Positions 9,089 to 18,450 of a stretch of DNA of 64,000 bases are shown in pieces; the first letter of the stretch is position 1; the number at the start of each line of letters is the position of its first letter. The position numbers and the translations under genes were made by a program. Source of the stretch: Paraoerskovia sediminicola (GTDB lineage Bacteria > Actinomycetota > Actinomycetes > Actinomycetales > Cellulomonadaceae); assembly GCF_030296575.1 (NCBI RefSeq), contig NZ_AP027729.1, positions 2,170,001 through 2,234,000 of the forward strand, written 5' to 3'. A model generated the notes under the pieces. That model searched no databases. It saw nothing but the letters and a program-made list of their open reading frames with translations, and was not told where the DNA came from.

Positions 9089-9640
9089 TCAGGGCGCAGG
9101 GTCCACGGCGTCGCACGTGTCGATCACGGCGGTCGTGGCCTCCTGCGACGTCGCCACGCTCACCGTGTACCTGGCGTCGGCGGTCGCGTTGGGACCGACC
9201 GGCACCTCCAGGTGGCCCACCTGGGCGTAGCCGGAGCTGAGCGCGTCGATCGAGCAGACCGCCGTCGTCCCCGGGGCCATCGAGACGTCGAAGGTGATGT
9301 CGATCTGCTCGGGGGAGACGACGGAGAAGCCGACGTCCTTCCACTCGACGGCGCCGCGGGCGTTGTCGACCGCGATCCACCCGACGACGGCGGTCCCCAG
9401 GACCACGAATGCCGTGATCGCCAGCGCGTAGGCGCTCACGCGCCGTCGGCCGACGCGCAGGCCCCGCCCGCGGGGCGCAGTCCGGCCGTAGCGGTCGGCG
9501 AGCGTCGCGTCGGTCAGGTCGGCAGCGCCGGTCGTGTCGGCAGTGTCTGGCACGCCGGATGTGCCGGTCGCGTCCGCCGTACCGGTCGTGCCGGTCGTGT
9601 CGGCCGCGTCCACGGGACGGCCGGCCGGATCGTGGCTCAT
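9089..9640 (-). CDS. DUF4307 domain membrane protein
   Basis: A 183-residue protein with a Thr/Ala/Gly/Asp-rich N-terminus of about 60 residues (repeated DTTGTTGTAD-like motifs), a short conserved LADRYGR, one membrane helix (AYALAITAFVVLGTAVVGWIAV) and a C-terminal extracytoplasmic beta-rich domain of about 100 residues containing two cysteines. This matches DUF4307, usually found next to mca in actinobacteria (Rv1081c equivalent). No function is established. The ATG at 9640 follows GAGGAG about 10 bases upstream. Divergent from mca. Confidence 0.8.
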   Translation of the reverse strand: MSHDPAGRPVDAADTTGTTGTADATGTSGVPDTADTTGAADLTDATLADRYGRTAPRGRGLRVGRRRVSAYALAITAFVVLGTAVVGWIAVDNARGAVEWKDVGFSVVSPEQIDITFDVSMAPGTTAVCSIDALSSGYAQVGHLEVPVGPNATADARYTVSVATSQEATTAVIDTCDAVDPAP

Positions 9641-9766
9641 GGCCTGGTGCTCCTCGGTCGGTTCGGGATCCGTCGCACGATGCGCGATCATGGATGCGAG
9701 CACCATTGTCCCTGACGGCGGGGCGCCGGTCGTACCGGCACGTCGCCACCAGCCCCCGGAGGATCC

Positions 9767-10753
9767 GTGGAACACGCGCAGCCTGCGTCCGCACCGAGCA
9801 CCGCCGAGCCGCTGCGGCTCATGGCGGTCCACGCGCACCCTGACGACGAGTCGAGCAAGGGCGCGGCCACCATGGCCCGCTACGCGGCCGAGGGCGTCGA
9901 GGTCCTCGTCGTCACCTGCACGGGCGGTGAGCGCGGCGACATCCTCAACCCGCGGTTCGGGCCCGCGCCCGAGACCCCGGAGGCGATGGCGGCGCTGCGC
10001 CGGGAGGAGATGGCGGCCGCCGCAGCGGCGCTCGGGGTCCGGCAGGAGTGGCTCGGGTTCGTCGACTCGGGCCTGCCCGAGGGCGACCCGCTGCCCCCGC
10101 TGCCGGAGGGCTGCTTCGCGCTCGTGCCGCTCGAGACCGCTGCGGCGCCGCTGGTGGAGGCCGTGCGTCGGTTCAGGCCGCACGTCATGACGACCTACGA
10201 CCCGTCGGGTGGCTACCCGCACCCGGACCACATCAAGACCCACGAGGTCTCCGTCGAGGCGTTCGCCGCGGCCGGAGACCCGGAGCGGTACGTCGTCGAC
10301 GGTGGGGCCGAGCCCTGGGCCCCGGGCAAGCTCTACTACAACCACGGCTTCTCGATGGCGCGCATCCGCTCGGTCCACGAGGCGATGCTCGGCGCCGGGC
10401 TCGAGTCGCCGTTCGGCGAGTGGGTCGAGTCCCGTGCCGCGCGCGAGATCCCGGAGCGCGAGGTCACGACCCGCATCGACGTGCGGGAGCACCTCGACCA
10501 GCGCGACGCCGCGCTGCGCGCCCACGCCACGCAGATCGACCCGGACGGCTTCTTCTTCGCCGTCCCGCGGGACCTGGAGCTCGAGGTCTGGCCCTGGGAG
10601 GAGTACGAGCTCGCAGAGTCCCGTGTCGAGGTCGCCGGCGCCGCGCGAGGCGACGCCGACACCGACGCCGACTCCGGGGCCGAGTACGAGACCGACCTGT
10701 TCGCGGGCCTGCGGCCCGAGGTCGGCGCCGAGCCCGTCCGGCAGGACGCATGA
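9767..10753 (+). CDS. mca: Mycothiol S-conjugate amidase Mca
   Basis: A 328-residue LmbE-like zinc amidase. The HAHPDDESSKGAATMARY motif gives the zinc ligands (His24, Asp27); YDPSGGYPHPDHI supplies the third histidine. The SSKGA variant and the C-terminal DGFFFAVPRDLELEVWPWEEYELA segment fit Mca rather than the related deacetylase MshB. Mca cleaves mycothiol-drug conjugates to a mercapturic acid and GlcN-Ins, a detoxification step in mycothiol-producing actinobacteria. The GTG at 9767 is preceded by CGGAGGA. Its stop overlaps the next gene's ATG. Confidence 0.92.
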   Translation: MEHAQPASAPSTAEPLRLMAVHAHPDDESSKGAATMARYAAEGVEVLVVTCTGGERGDILNPRFGPAPETPEAMAALRREEMAAAAAALGVRQEWLGFVDSGLPEGDPLPPLPEGCFALVPLETAAAPLVEAVRRFRPHVMTTYDPSGGYPHPDHIKTHEVSVEAFAAAGDPERYVVDGGAEPWAPGKLYYNHGFSMARIRSVHEAMLGAGLESPFGEWVESRAAREIPEREVTTRIDVREHLDQRDAALRAHATQIDPDGFFFAVPRDLELEVWPWEEYELAESRVEVAGAARGDADTDADSGAEYETDLFAGLRPEVGAEPVRQDA

Positions 10754-11157
10754 CCGCGGCCGGGGCCATCCTGACCTCACCGACGGTCACGGGACTCCTC
10801 GCGGCCGCGACGCCTGCGCCGTCCCCGTCGAGCGACCCGCTGCGCCCGGAGCTCTCGCCCTACGACGTGTCGCCGGGGCTCATCGGGTTCCTGGTGATCT
10901 TCGCCGTCGCCCTGGCGACCGTGGTGCTCTTCCTCTCGCTGACGAAGCACCTGCGCACGGCGCGTCGCAACGACGAGCGCCGGCGTGCGGCCGGCGAGGT
11001 CCCCGGCGGTGGAGCGCCCGACGGCGGGGCGCCTGACAGGCCCGCGCCCGACGGCGGAGCGCCCGACGGTGCTGAGCCCGGCGGATCGCCCGACGACCCC
11101 ACCGCGACGGGCGCCGACCCGGCAGCAGAGCGCGCGGCGCCGACGGACCGGACCTGA
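10750..11157 (+). CDS. Small single-pass membrane protein, function unknown
   Basis: A 135-residue protein coupled to mca by an ATGA overlap. The N-terminus is weakly hydrophobic (residues 4-22), followed by a Pro/Ser segment, a clear membrane helix (GLIGFLVIFAVALATVVLFLSL, about residues 44-65) and a positively charged stop-transfer region (KHLRTARRNDERRR). The last 60 residues are low complexity, with repeated PDGGAPDG motifs. It occupies the place of the small conserved gene that follows mca in related actinobacteria (Rv1083 position). No catalytic features are visible. Confidence 0.75.
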   Translation: MTAAGAILTSPTVTGLLAAATPAPSPSSDPLRPELSPYDVSPGLIGFLVIFAVALATVVLFLSLTKHLRTARRNDERRRAAGEVPGGGAPDGGAPDRPAPDGGAPDGAEPGGSPDDPTATGADPAAERAAPTDRT

Positions 11158-11158
11158 C

Positions 11159-11956
11159 ATGACGGTCCGCGTCACGATCGCCCAGCTCGCGGTCTCGGGG
11201 GACCGGCCCGCGAACGAGCACGTCGTGCGGACAGCGTTCCGCTCGGCCGCCTCGGTCGGCTCCGAGCTCCTCGTTCTCCCCGAGTACTCGTCGGGTTTCG
11301 ACCCGCACGGGGTGGGTCCGGAGCACGCGGAGCCGATCAGCGGGAGGTACGTCTCGTTCCTGCGCTCGCAGGCCAGGGCGACGGGAGCGGCCGTGATCGC
11401 GGGGACGGTCCTGCCGGGGACGGACCCGGCGCGACCGGTGAACGCCGCCGTCGCGGTCGACCGTGACGGCGAGATCGCCGGCGTCTACCGCAAGGTGCAC
11501 CTCTACGACGCGTTCGGGCACCGGGAGTCCGACCGGCTCGAGGCCGGCGACCCAGGTGCCGATCCCCTCGTGATCGACGTCGGTGGGCTGCGCTTCGGGG
11601 TCATGACCTGCTACGACCTGCGCTTCCCGGAGTCCGCGCGCAGGCTCGTCGACGCGGGTGCGGACGCGCTGGTCGTGCCCGCCGCGTGGGCGTCAGGGCC
11701 GCTCAAGGTCGACCACTGGCGGACTCTGGCGCGGGCTCGCGCGATCGAGAACACGGCACTCGTCCTCGCCGTCGGACAGGCGGGGGACGGGGTGTCGGGC
11801 CACTCGCTCCTCGTGGGTCCGGACGGACAGGTGGGGCTGGAGCTCGGCGACGTCCCCGAGATCAGGACCGTCGACCTCGACGGCGCGCTGCTGGCGGACG
11901 CACGCCGCACCAACCCCTCCCTGGCGAACCGTCGCTACCGGGTCGTCCCCGACTGA
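11159..11956 (+). CDS. Carbon-nitrogen hydrolase (nitrilase superfamily)
   Basis: A 265-residue omega-amidase/amidohydrolase-type member of the nitrilase superfamily. The catalytic triad is visible: Glu42 in LVLPEYSSG, Lys112 in VYRKVHLYD and Cys151 in GVMTCYDLRFPE. These enzymes hydrolyse amides or nitriles of small carboxylates; candidates are omega-amidase (2-oxoglutaramate) or deaminated-glutathione amidase, but the sequence alone does not decide. The ATG starts one base after the upstream stop, so it is likely in the mca transcript; a repair role acting on a thiol-derived amide would suit that position, which is inference. Confidence 0.85.
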   Translation: MTVRVTIAQLAVSGDRPANEHVVRTAFRSAASVGSELLVLPEYSSGFDPHGVGPEHAEPISGRYVSFLRSQARATGAAVIAGTVLPGTDPARPVNAAVAVDRDGEIAGVYRKVHLYDAFGHRESDRLEAGDPGADPLVIDVGGLRFGVMTCYDLRFPESARRLVDAGADALVVPAAWASGPLKVDHWRTLARARAIENTALVLAVGQAGDGVSGHSLLVGPDGQVGLELGDVPEIRTVDLDGALLADARRTNPSLANRRYRVVPD

Positions 11957-11979
11957 GGCGCGGGACGCCGTCCGACGCG

Positions 11980-12702
11980 TCAGGACGTGACGGCGACGGC
12001 GATCGCGATGGCCGTGAAGTGGCAGGCGAAGCCGACCACGGTGAGCACGTGGAAGATCTCGTGGAACCCGAACCACTGCGGGCTCGGGTTGGGCCGCTTC
12101 AGCCCGTAGACGACGGCGCCGAGCGTGTACGCGAGGCCGCCGGCGATCACGAGCCAGACCACGGCGGGTCCTCCGGTCTGCCAGAACGCCCCCATGTACC
12201 CGACGGCGACCCAGCCGAGGGCGATGTAGATCGGGACGTACACCCAGCGCGGCGCGTTGATCCAGACGATCCGGGCCGCGAGGCCCAGGAGCGCGCCCGA
12301 CCAGACGATGATCAGCAGGATCCGGGCGGCCGCGGGCTCGAGCAGGAGGACCGCCAGCGGCGTGTACGTGCCGGCGATGATGAGGAAGATGTTCGAGTGG
12401 TCGGCCCGTCGGAGGATCCCGGCCACGCGAGGTGACCAGGTGCCGCGGTGGTAGACGGCGCTCGTGCCGAACAAGAGGCAGGCCGAGAGGCCGAACACGG
12501 CGCAGGACACCTTGCCGGCGGTCGTGGGCGCCAGGACGACGAGCACGATGCTCGACACCAGGGCGAGCGGGAACGTCACGGCGTGGATCCAGCCGCGCAG
12601 GCGAGGCTTGACGGCCTCGACCACGGCATCGACCGTGCGGTCGACCGCGGCACCCGCGCGCTCGGTGACGGTGGGTGCCGGGTCCGTCGGGTCCGGGGTC
12701 AC
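11980..12702 (-). CDS. Haemolysin III / PAQR family membrane protein
   Basis: A 240-residue integral membrane protein with about seven helices. The PAQR metal-site residues are present: SAVYHRG in the second helix region, RADHSNIFLIIAGTYTP, and the C-terminal FHEIFHVLTVVGFACHF with its paired histidines. The first 35 residues are cytoplasmic. Members are called haemolysin III after a Bacillus protein, but cytolytic activity is not general. GTG at 12702 follows GAGGAGG at good spacing. Corresponds in position to Rv1085c in the conserved greA-to-prenyl-synthase order. Confidence 0.88.
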   Translation of the reverse strand: MTPDPTDPAPTVTERAGAAVDRTVDAVVEAVKPRLRGWIHAVTFPLALVSSIVLVVLAPTTAGKVSCAVFGLSACLLFGTSAVYHRGTWSPRVAGILRRADHSNIFLIIAGTYTPLAVLLLEPAAARILLIIVWSGALLGLAARIVWINAPRWVYVPIYIALGWVAVGYMGAFWQTGGPAVVWLVIAGGLAYTLGAVVYGLKRPNPSPQWFGFHEIFHVLTVVGFACHFTAIAIAVAVTS

Positions 12703-12730
12703 GGGGTGCCTCCTCGGCTGGAAGAACTTC

Positions 12731-12760
12731 TTACGCAATCGTAGGTTACGCAACCGTAGG
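12731..12760. repeat. Tandem 15-bp repeat, possible operator
   Basis: TTACGCAATCGTAGG (12731-12745) is followed directly by TTACGCAACCGTAGG (12746-12760), differing at one base. Each copy holds a small dyad, TACG-N4-CGTA. The pair lies 29 bp upstream of the haemolysin III start and 87 bp upstream of the prenyl synthase start, where a regulator could control both divergent genes. Confidence 0.55.
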
Positions 12761-12846
12761 TTCTGGTACGCGACCTGTGGACGTCCTGTGCCGGGCAGTC
12801 CGGTAGTTTGGGCGGGACCGTCGTGGAGCCCTCGTCGAGGAGTGTC

Positions 12847-13608
12847 GTGCGCCTGCCCCAGCCGCTGTACAAGCTCTACGAGCGTCGGCTCACCCATGCC
12901 CTCGACCGTACGTCCGTGCCCCGGCACGTCGGCGTGATCCTCGACGGGAACCGCCGCTGGGCCAAGGCGTTCGGCGAGCCCGCCGCGCACGGGCACCGGC
13001 GGGGCGCGGACAAGATCGCCGAGTTCCTCGGCTGGTCCGACGAGCTCGGGATCGAGGTCGTGACGCTCTGGATGCTCTCCACGGACAACCTGCAGCGCTC
13101 CGAGGACGAGCTCCACGCCCTGCTGCGCATCATCGAGGACTCCGTCGTGGAGCTCGCCGGTACCGGCCGGTGGCGGCTGCGGGTCATGGGCCGGCTCGAC
13201 CTGCTGCCCGAGGCGACAACCGAGGCGCTGCGCGCCGCCGAGGCGAGCACCGCCGACGTCGCGGGGATGCACGTCAACGTCGCGATCGGCTACGGCGGCC
13301 GGCACGAGATCGCGGACGCCGTCCGCTCCGTGCTGCGGTCCGAGATCGCGCGCGGCGGCTCCCTCGAGGAGCTCGCCCGGACCCTCGACGTCGAGCACAT
13401 CGAGGCGCACCTCTACACGACGGGGCAGCCCGATCCCGAGCTGCTGATCCGCACCTCGGGGGAGCAGCGTCTCGGCGGGTTCCTGCTCTGGCAGAGCGCG
13501 AAGTCGGAGTTCTACTTCTGCGAGGCGTTCTGGCCGGACTTCCGGCGCGTCGACTACCTGCGCGCCCTGCGCGCCTTCGGTGCAAGAGAGCGACGGCTCG
13601 GACGATGA
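12847..13608 (+). CDS. Z-isoprenyl diphosphate synthase (UppS family)
   Basis: A 253-residue cis-prenyltransferase that condenses isopentenyl diphosphate in Z configuration. The substrate motif DGNRRWAK begins at Asp33; TLWMLSTDNLQR, the LLIRTSGEQRLGGFLLWQ motif and SEFYFCEAFWPDF follow in the usual order. The position after haemolysin III equals Rv1086, the short-chain Z-farnesyl synthase, rather than the decaprenyl synthase Rv2361c; product length cannot be read directly. The GTG at 12847 follows GAGGAG. A TAGTTT element at 12804-12809 is a possible -10 box. Confidence 0.88.
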   Translation: MRLPQPLYKLYERRLTHALDRTSVPRHVGVILDGNRRWAKAFGEPAAHGHRRGADKIAEFLGWSDELGIEVVTLWMLSTDNLQRSEDELHALLRIIEDSVVELAGTGRWRLRVMGRLDLLPEATTEALRAAEASTADVAGMHVNVAIGYGGRHEIADAVRSVLRSEIARGGSLEELARTLDVEHIEAHLYTTGQPDPELLIRTSGEQRLGGFLLWQSAKSEFYFCEAFWPDFRRVDYLRALRAFGARERRLGR

Positions 13609-13663
13609 CGACGCGTCGCTCCGGCGCCAGATCGGACGCTGCGGCGCGCCGGTGATGCAAGTC

Positions 13664-13694
13664 ACGCAAGCGGCTTGCGTCCACGGGGTAGTGT
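13664..13694 (+). promoter_or_regulatory. LacI-type operator with -10 element
   Basis: ACGCAAGCGGCTTGCGT (13664-13680) is a dyad with perfect 7-bp arms and a central CG, the classic form of LacI-family operators. A -10-like TAGTGT (13689-13694) ends seven bases before the ATG at 13702, predicting a leaderless transcript whose promoter the repressor would block. Autoregulation by the downstream LacI protein is the likely role. Confidence 0.7.
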
Positions 13695-13701
13695 GTTGCG
13701 C

Positions 13702-14715
13702 ATGTCGAGACGTCTTGCCGAGGTTGCCAAGAAGGTGGGGGTCAGCGAGGCGACGGTCAGTCGCGTCCTGAACGGGAAGCCGGGCGTGTCGCAGGGCACC
13801 CGCGACGCCGTCCTGACGGCGCTCGACGTGCTCGGCTACGAGCGCCCCACCAAGCTCCGGGGCGAGCGAAGCCGGCTCGTGGGGCTCGTGCTCCCGGAGC
13901 TCGTCAACCCGATCTTCCCGGCCTTCGCCGAGGTCGTGGGCGGCGCCCTCGCCCAGCAGGGGTTCACGCCGATCCTGTGCACCCGTACGGCCGGCGGCAT
14001 CACCGAGTCGGAGTACATCGACCTCCTGCTCGCCCAGCACGTGTCCGGCGTGATCTTCGCGGGCGGCCTGTACGCCGAGCGCGAGGCCGACCACACGCAC
14101 TACGAGCGCCTCCAGGCGCTCAAGCTGCCGGTCGTCCTCATCAACGCGTCGATCGAGACCCTCGACTTCCCGCACGTCTCGTGCGACGACCTCATCGCCG
14201 TGCACCAGGCGCTCGACCACGTGATCTCGATGGGGCACACGCAGATCGGTCTGCTCCTGGGCCCCGCCGACCACGTCCCCTCGGAGCGCAAGCTCGCCGC
14301 CGCTCGGGTGTTCGCGCAGGCCAGAGGGGTCGAGATCGACCCGCGCATGGTGGCGCACAGCCAGTACTCGCTCGAGAGCGGGCAGGCCGCGGCGAACCGG
14401 CTGCTCGAGGCCGGGGCCACGGCGATCGTGTGCGCGAGCGACCCGCTCGCGCTCGGCGCCGTCCGTGCGGTGCGTCGCGCCGGCAAGGACGTCCCGCGCG
14501 ACATCTCCGTCGTCGGCTATGACGACTCGGCCCTCATGAACTCGACGGACCCGGCGCTCACGACGGTCCGGCAGCCCATCGACGCGATGGGCCGAGCCGC
14601 GGTCGACCTGCTGGCCGCCATGATCGCGGGCGGCGAGGTGTCCCGCGACGAGCTCCTCTTCGAGCCCGAGCTCGTGGTCCGGCGCTCGACGGCTGCCGCG
14701 CCCGCAGGGTCCTGA
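13702..14715 (+). CDS. LacI-family transcriptional regulator
   Basis: A 337-residue LacI/GalR repressor: helix-turn-helix at residues about 5-24 (LAEVAKKVGVSEATVSRVLNG) with the hinge up to about 60, then a periplasmic-binding-protein-like effector domain ending in SVVGYDDSALMNSTDPALTTVRQP. The start is the ATG after a TAGTGT -10 box; an upstream in-frame ATG would place the operator inside the gene. A dyad operator lies directly upstream. The gene precedes the GH13 alpha-glucosidase and sugar importer in the same direction, so it probably represses them and itself until an alpha-glucoside binds; the ligand is inferred. Confidence 0.9.
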   Translation: MSRRLAEVAKKVGVSEATVSRVLNGKPGVSQGTRDAVLTALDVLGYERPTKLRGERSRLVGLVLPELVNPIFPAFAEVVGGALAQQGFTPILCTRTAGGITESEYIDLLLAQHVSGVIFAGGLYAEREADHTHYERLQALKLPVVLINASIETLDFPHVSCDDLIAVHQALDHVISMGHTQIGLLLGPADHVPSERKLAAARVFAQARGVEIDPRMVAHSQYSLESGQAAANRLLEAGATAIVCASDPLALGAVRAVRRAGKDVPRDISVVGYDDSALMNSTDPALTTVRQPIDAMGRAAVDLLAAMIAGGEVSRDELLFEPELVVRRSTAAAPAGS

Positions 14716-15141
14716 CCCCCTGACCTGAGCGACCGCTCTCGCCGGAGCCGGACGACGTCCCTCGCGCCGGGGAGCTCTGGCGTGCCCCGAGCGTCCCTGA
14801 GCGTGTCGGCGAGCGCGTCCCTGAGCGCGTCGACCCGCATGTCGGCGCGCGCCTCGGCGCCCCATTCCGCCGCGCGCGGATCGGACGTGTCGCGCGCGCC
14901 GTCGGGGCCTCCGTGCGTGCGCTGCGCGTGCGCTTGAACGCCCCGAGGTGTCGGATCGACCTCACCGTTTGCATCACGGGGGACCAGTCGTGCGTCAAAA
15001 AGGTCGCAGTTCGATAACGCCGATGTCGAGTTCTTGCGTTCGCGGTGTCGAGTCATTACTGTCCAACCAGACGACGAGGTCGGTTCGGCAGTCCGAAGGT
15101 GGACGGAGCCACTCGTGCCGGACGACGAGAGGCGCGGACGC
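14716..15141 (+). promoter_or_regulatory. Intergenic region with putative GH13 promoter
   Basis: This 426-bp stretch holds no gene I can support. Its first 220 bases are very GC-rich; from about 14980 the composition drops. TTGCGT (15034-15039) and TACTGT (15057-15062) with a 17-bp spacer form a plausible promoter for the GH13 gene. The -35 region includes CTTGCGT, identical to one arm of the operator at 13664, but I see no second arm. Confidence 0.5.
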
Positions 15142-16811
15142 GTGGACAGCGAGATCCGAGAGCAGGACGCCACGGTGGTGTCGGGCTCCCAGGCGCAGTG
15201 GTGGCGCAGCGCCGTCATCTACCAGGTCTACCCCCGCAGCTTCGCGGACGGGAACGGCGACGGCACCGGCGACCTGGCCGGCGTCCGCAAGCACCTGACC
15301 TACCTGCGCGACCTCGGGGTCGACGCGATCTGGTTCACCCCCTGGTACCTCTCGCCCCTCGCCGACGGCGGCTACGACGTCCAGGACTACCGGACCATCG
15401 ACCCGGCCTTCGGCACCCTGGAGGAGGCCGAGGCGCTGATCTCGGAGGCCCGCGAGCTCGGGATCCGCACGATCATCGACGTCGTCCCCAACCACATCTC
15501 GTCCGAGCACGAGTGGTTCCGCGCGGCGCTCGCCGCCGCGCCCGGATCCCCCGAGCGGGAGCGGTTCTGGTTCCACGACGGGCTCGGCCCCGACGGCGAC
15601 GAGATGCCCACCCAGTGGGTGTCGAGCTTCCAGGGCAACACCTGGACGCGCACGACCGACCCCGACGGCACGCCGGGCCAGTGGTACCTCCACCTGTTCA
15701 CGCCGGAGCAGCCGGACCTCAACTGGAGCTCGGACGACGTCCGGCGCGAGCACGAGGACGTCCTGCGGTTCTGGTTCGACCGGGGGCCGCGGGGATCCGG
15801 ATCGACTCCGCCGCGCTGCCGGTCAAGGACCCCGAGCTCCCGCCCGTGCCCGAGGAGTTCGGCCCCGGCGAGCACCCGCACCTCGACCGCGACGAGCTGC
15901 ACGACATCTACCGCGGGTGGCGTGCCGTCGCCGACTCCTACGCGGACCCCCGGGTGCTCGTCGGCGAGATCTGGCTCCCGGACGTCGAGCGGTTCGCCAT
16001 GTATCTGCGTCCCGACGAGATGCACACGGCCTTCAACTTCGACTTCATGACCCGGCCCTGGGACGCGAAGGAGCTGCGCACCGCGATCTCGGCGACGCTC
16101 GCGGCCCACGCCCCGGTCGGCGCGCCGCCGACCTGGGTCCTGTCGAACCACGACATCACCCGCCCCGTGACCCGGTACGGGCGCGAGGACTCGTCGTTCG
16201 ACTTCCTCAAGAAGCGCTTCGGCACCCCGACCGACCTGGCGCTCGGTGAGCGCAGGTCGCGGGCGGCCGCGCTGCTCACCGCCGCGCTCCCCGGGTCGCT
16301 CTACATCTATCAAGGCGACGAGCTCGGGCTCCCCGAGGTCGAGGACCTGCCGCTCGACGCGATCCAGGACCCGATGCACTTCCGGTCCGAGGGCGTCGAC
16401 CCCGGGCGCGACGGGTGCCGGGTGCCGCTCCCGTGGACCACGGACGGCGAGTCCTTCGGGTTCTCGGACGACGGCTCGTCGGCACCGTGGCTTCCCCAGC
16501 CCGAGGGATGGGGCAGGTTCTCCGCCCAGGCCCAGGCCGACGACCCGCGGTCGATGCTCTCGCTCTACCGCGCCGCGCTCGCGATCCGCAGGGCGGAGGA
16601 CGGCGTGCGCTCCGCCGAGTTCGCGTGGGTAGAGCTGCCCGGCGCGTCCGAGGACGTGCTCGCGTTCTCCCGCGGCGACGGGTTCGTCTCTGCCACCAAC
16701 TTCGGCGTCGGAGCGGTGCCTCTGCCCGACGGCGCCCAGGTGCTCCTCGCGAGCACCGAGCTCGACGCCGGGCAGCTGCCCAGCGACGCGAGCGTCTGGT
16801 TCAGACCCTAG
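15142..16811 (+). CDS. GH13 alpha-glucosidase, one frameshift
   Basis: A cytoplasmic GH13 enzyme (556 residues after correction). The four GH13 regions are visible: IIDVVPNH; GIRIDSAALP with the nucleophile Asp; VGEIWLP with the acid/base Glu; and LSNHDITRP. The sequence from WWRSAVIYQVYPRSFADGNGDG resembles actinobacterial alpha-glucosidases acting on short alpha-glucosides. One base must be added to the G run at 15782-15786 to join FWFDRG to AAGIRIDS. I used GTG 15142 behind GAGAGG; GTG at 15178 or 15115 are alternatives. It leads an importer operon and has no signal peptide, so it would hydrolyse imported oligosaccharides. Linkage preference cannot be told from sequence. Confidence 0.85.
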
Positions 16812-16910
16812 ATCCGCACGACCCCGATCCACCCAGCAGCACGACCACATCAGCAGGACCAGCAGGCAGCCGAGCACCGACCGGGCCGGCGTAGAACACA
16901 AGGAGTGACG

Positions 16911-18305
16911 ATGAAGTCAACACGCAGGAACGTGGCCCTCACGCTCGTGGGCGCCCTGACCATCTCTGCCCTCGCGGCGTGCAGCAGCTCGAGCGACGGC
17001 GAGACCACGACCGATGCGGCAGAGACGCCGGCGGCGGACGAACCCGTCACGATCCAGGTCGCCATGGACGAGGGGCTCGAGCAGGGCGCGATCGACGCGT
17101 TCGACGAGCGCATCGCGCAGTTCCAGGAGGCCAACCCGAACATCACGGTCGAGAAGCAGGAGTACAACTGGGTCGGCACGACCTTCACCGCCGACCTGGC
17201 GGGCGGCACGCTGCCCGACGTCTTCACCGTGCCCTTCACCGACGGTCGTGGCCTCATCGAGCGCCAGCAGATCGCGGACATCTCGGCCCAGGTCGCCGAG
17301 CTGCCGTACGCCGACGACTTCAGCGAGAACGTCGCGGTCGCCGGTGAGGACGCGGACGGCAACATGTGGCTGATCCCGATCGCTGCGTACGGTCAGGGCA
17401 TCCACTACAACCGCGCCCTGTTCACCGAGGCCGGCCTCGACCCCGACGCCCCGCCGACGACGTGGGACGAGGTCCAGGAGGCCGCCAAGACGATCTCCGA
17501 CAAGACCGGCCAGGCCGGGTACGTCGAGATGACGTCGGCCAACACCGGTGGCTGGATCCTCACGACCCTCGTCTACGCGCTCGGCGGCCGCGCCGAGACG
17601 CAGGAGGGCGAGACCACGACGGCGACCATCAACACGCCGGAGTACAAGAAGGCGCTCGAGATGCTCGCGTCGATGCGCTGGGACGACGACTCCATGGGCT
17701 CGAACTTCAGCCACGACTGGGGCACGAGCCACGCGGACTTCGCGGCCGGCAAGATCGGCATGTTCATCTCCGGTGGCGGTGACTACGGGAACCTCGTCAC
17801 GCAGAACGCTATGCCCGAGGAGGACTACGGCGTGACCGTGCTCCCGCTCGAGGGTGACGACGGCGCCGTCCTGGGCGGCGGCACGCTCGCCGCGGTGAAC
17901 GCCAAGGCGACGCCCGAGGAGCAGGCCGCCGCGGTCAAGTGGATCGACTTCTACTACATGGAGAAGCTGACCGACAAGGACGCCGCGATCGCGGACGCCC
18001 AGGTCACGGCGGACCAGGACCAGCCCGTCGGCGCTCCGGTGCTGCCGGTGTTCGACAAGGCGACGTACGACGAGTCGCAGGAGTGGATCGCCGACCTCAT
18101 CAACGTGCCGCTCGAGCAGTTCGCGCCGTACAGCGACAACATCTACGACCAGCCGCTCGCTGCCGAGCCGCCGGTCGCCACGCAGGACCTCTACGCCGCG
18201 CTCGACCCGGTCGTGCAGGCGGTCCTGACGGACGAGAACGCAGACATCGACAAGCTGCTCTCGGACGCCGAGACGAACGTCCAGGGAATCATCGACGCCA
18301 GCTGA
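16911..18305 (+). CDS. Sugar ABC transporter substrate-binding lipoprotein
   Basis: A 464-residue extracellular solute-binding protein of family 1. A lipoprotein signal peptide (residues 1-23) ends in LAAC with Cys24 as the lipidated residue, followed by a Ser/Thr/Asp-rich linker. The rest is a two-lobed binding domain with typical motifs (TLPDVFTVPFTDG, NAKATPEEQAAAVKWIDFYY). AAGGAG lies seven bases upstream of the ATG. With the two permeases downstream it makes up an importer for oligosaccharides, likely alpha-glucosides given the preceding GH13 gene and the following GH87-like secreted enzymes. Confidence 0.9.
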   Translation: MKSTRRNVALTLVGALTISALAACSSSSDGETTTDAAETPAADEPVTIQVAMDEGLEQGAIDAFDERIAQFQEANPNITVEKQEYNWVGTTFTADLAGGTLPDVFTVPFTDGRGLIERQQIADISAQVAELPYADDFSENVAVAGEDADGNMWLIPIAAYGQGIHYNRALFTEAGLDPDAPPTTWDEVQEAAKTISDKTGQAGYVEMTSANTGGWILTTLVYALGGRAETQEGETTTATINTPEYKKALEMLASMRWDDDSMGSNFSHDWGTSHADFAAGKIGMFISGGGDYGNLVTQNAMPEEDYGVTVLPLEGDDGAVLGGGTLAAVNAKATPEEQAAAVKWIDFYYMEKLTDKDAAIADAQVTADQDQPVGAPVLPVFDKATYDESQEWIADLINVPLEQFAPYSDNIYDQPLAAEPPVATQDLYAALDPVVQAVLTDENADIDKLLSDAETNVQGIIDAS

Positions 18306-18450
18306 TCCCACGGGCTGCCCCGGGCTCCGGCCCGGGGCAGCCCCCTGCGCGGTCCCCGGGACCGACGCCAGCGCGTCCCCGTGCTCCGGCACCGACCGGC
18401 CGGACTGCACCTGCAGCACCCGCACCGCCCTGTGATGAAAGGCCCCGCCC

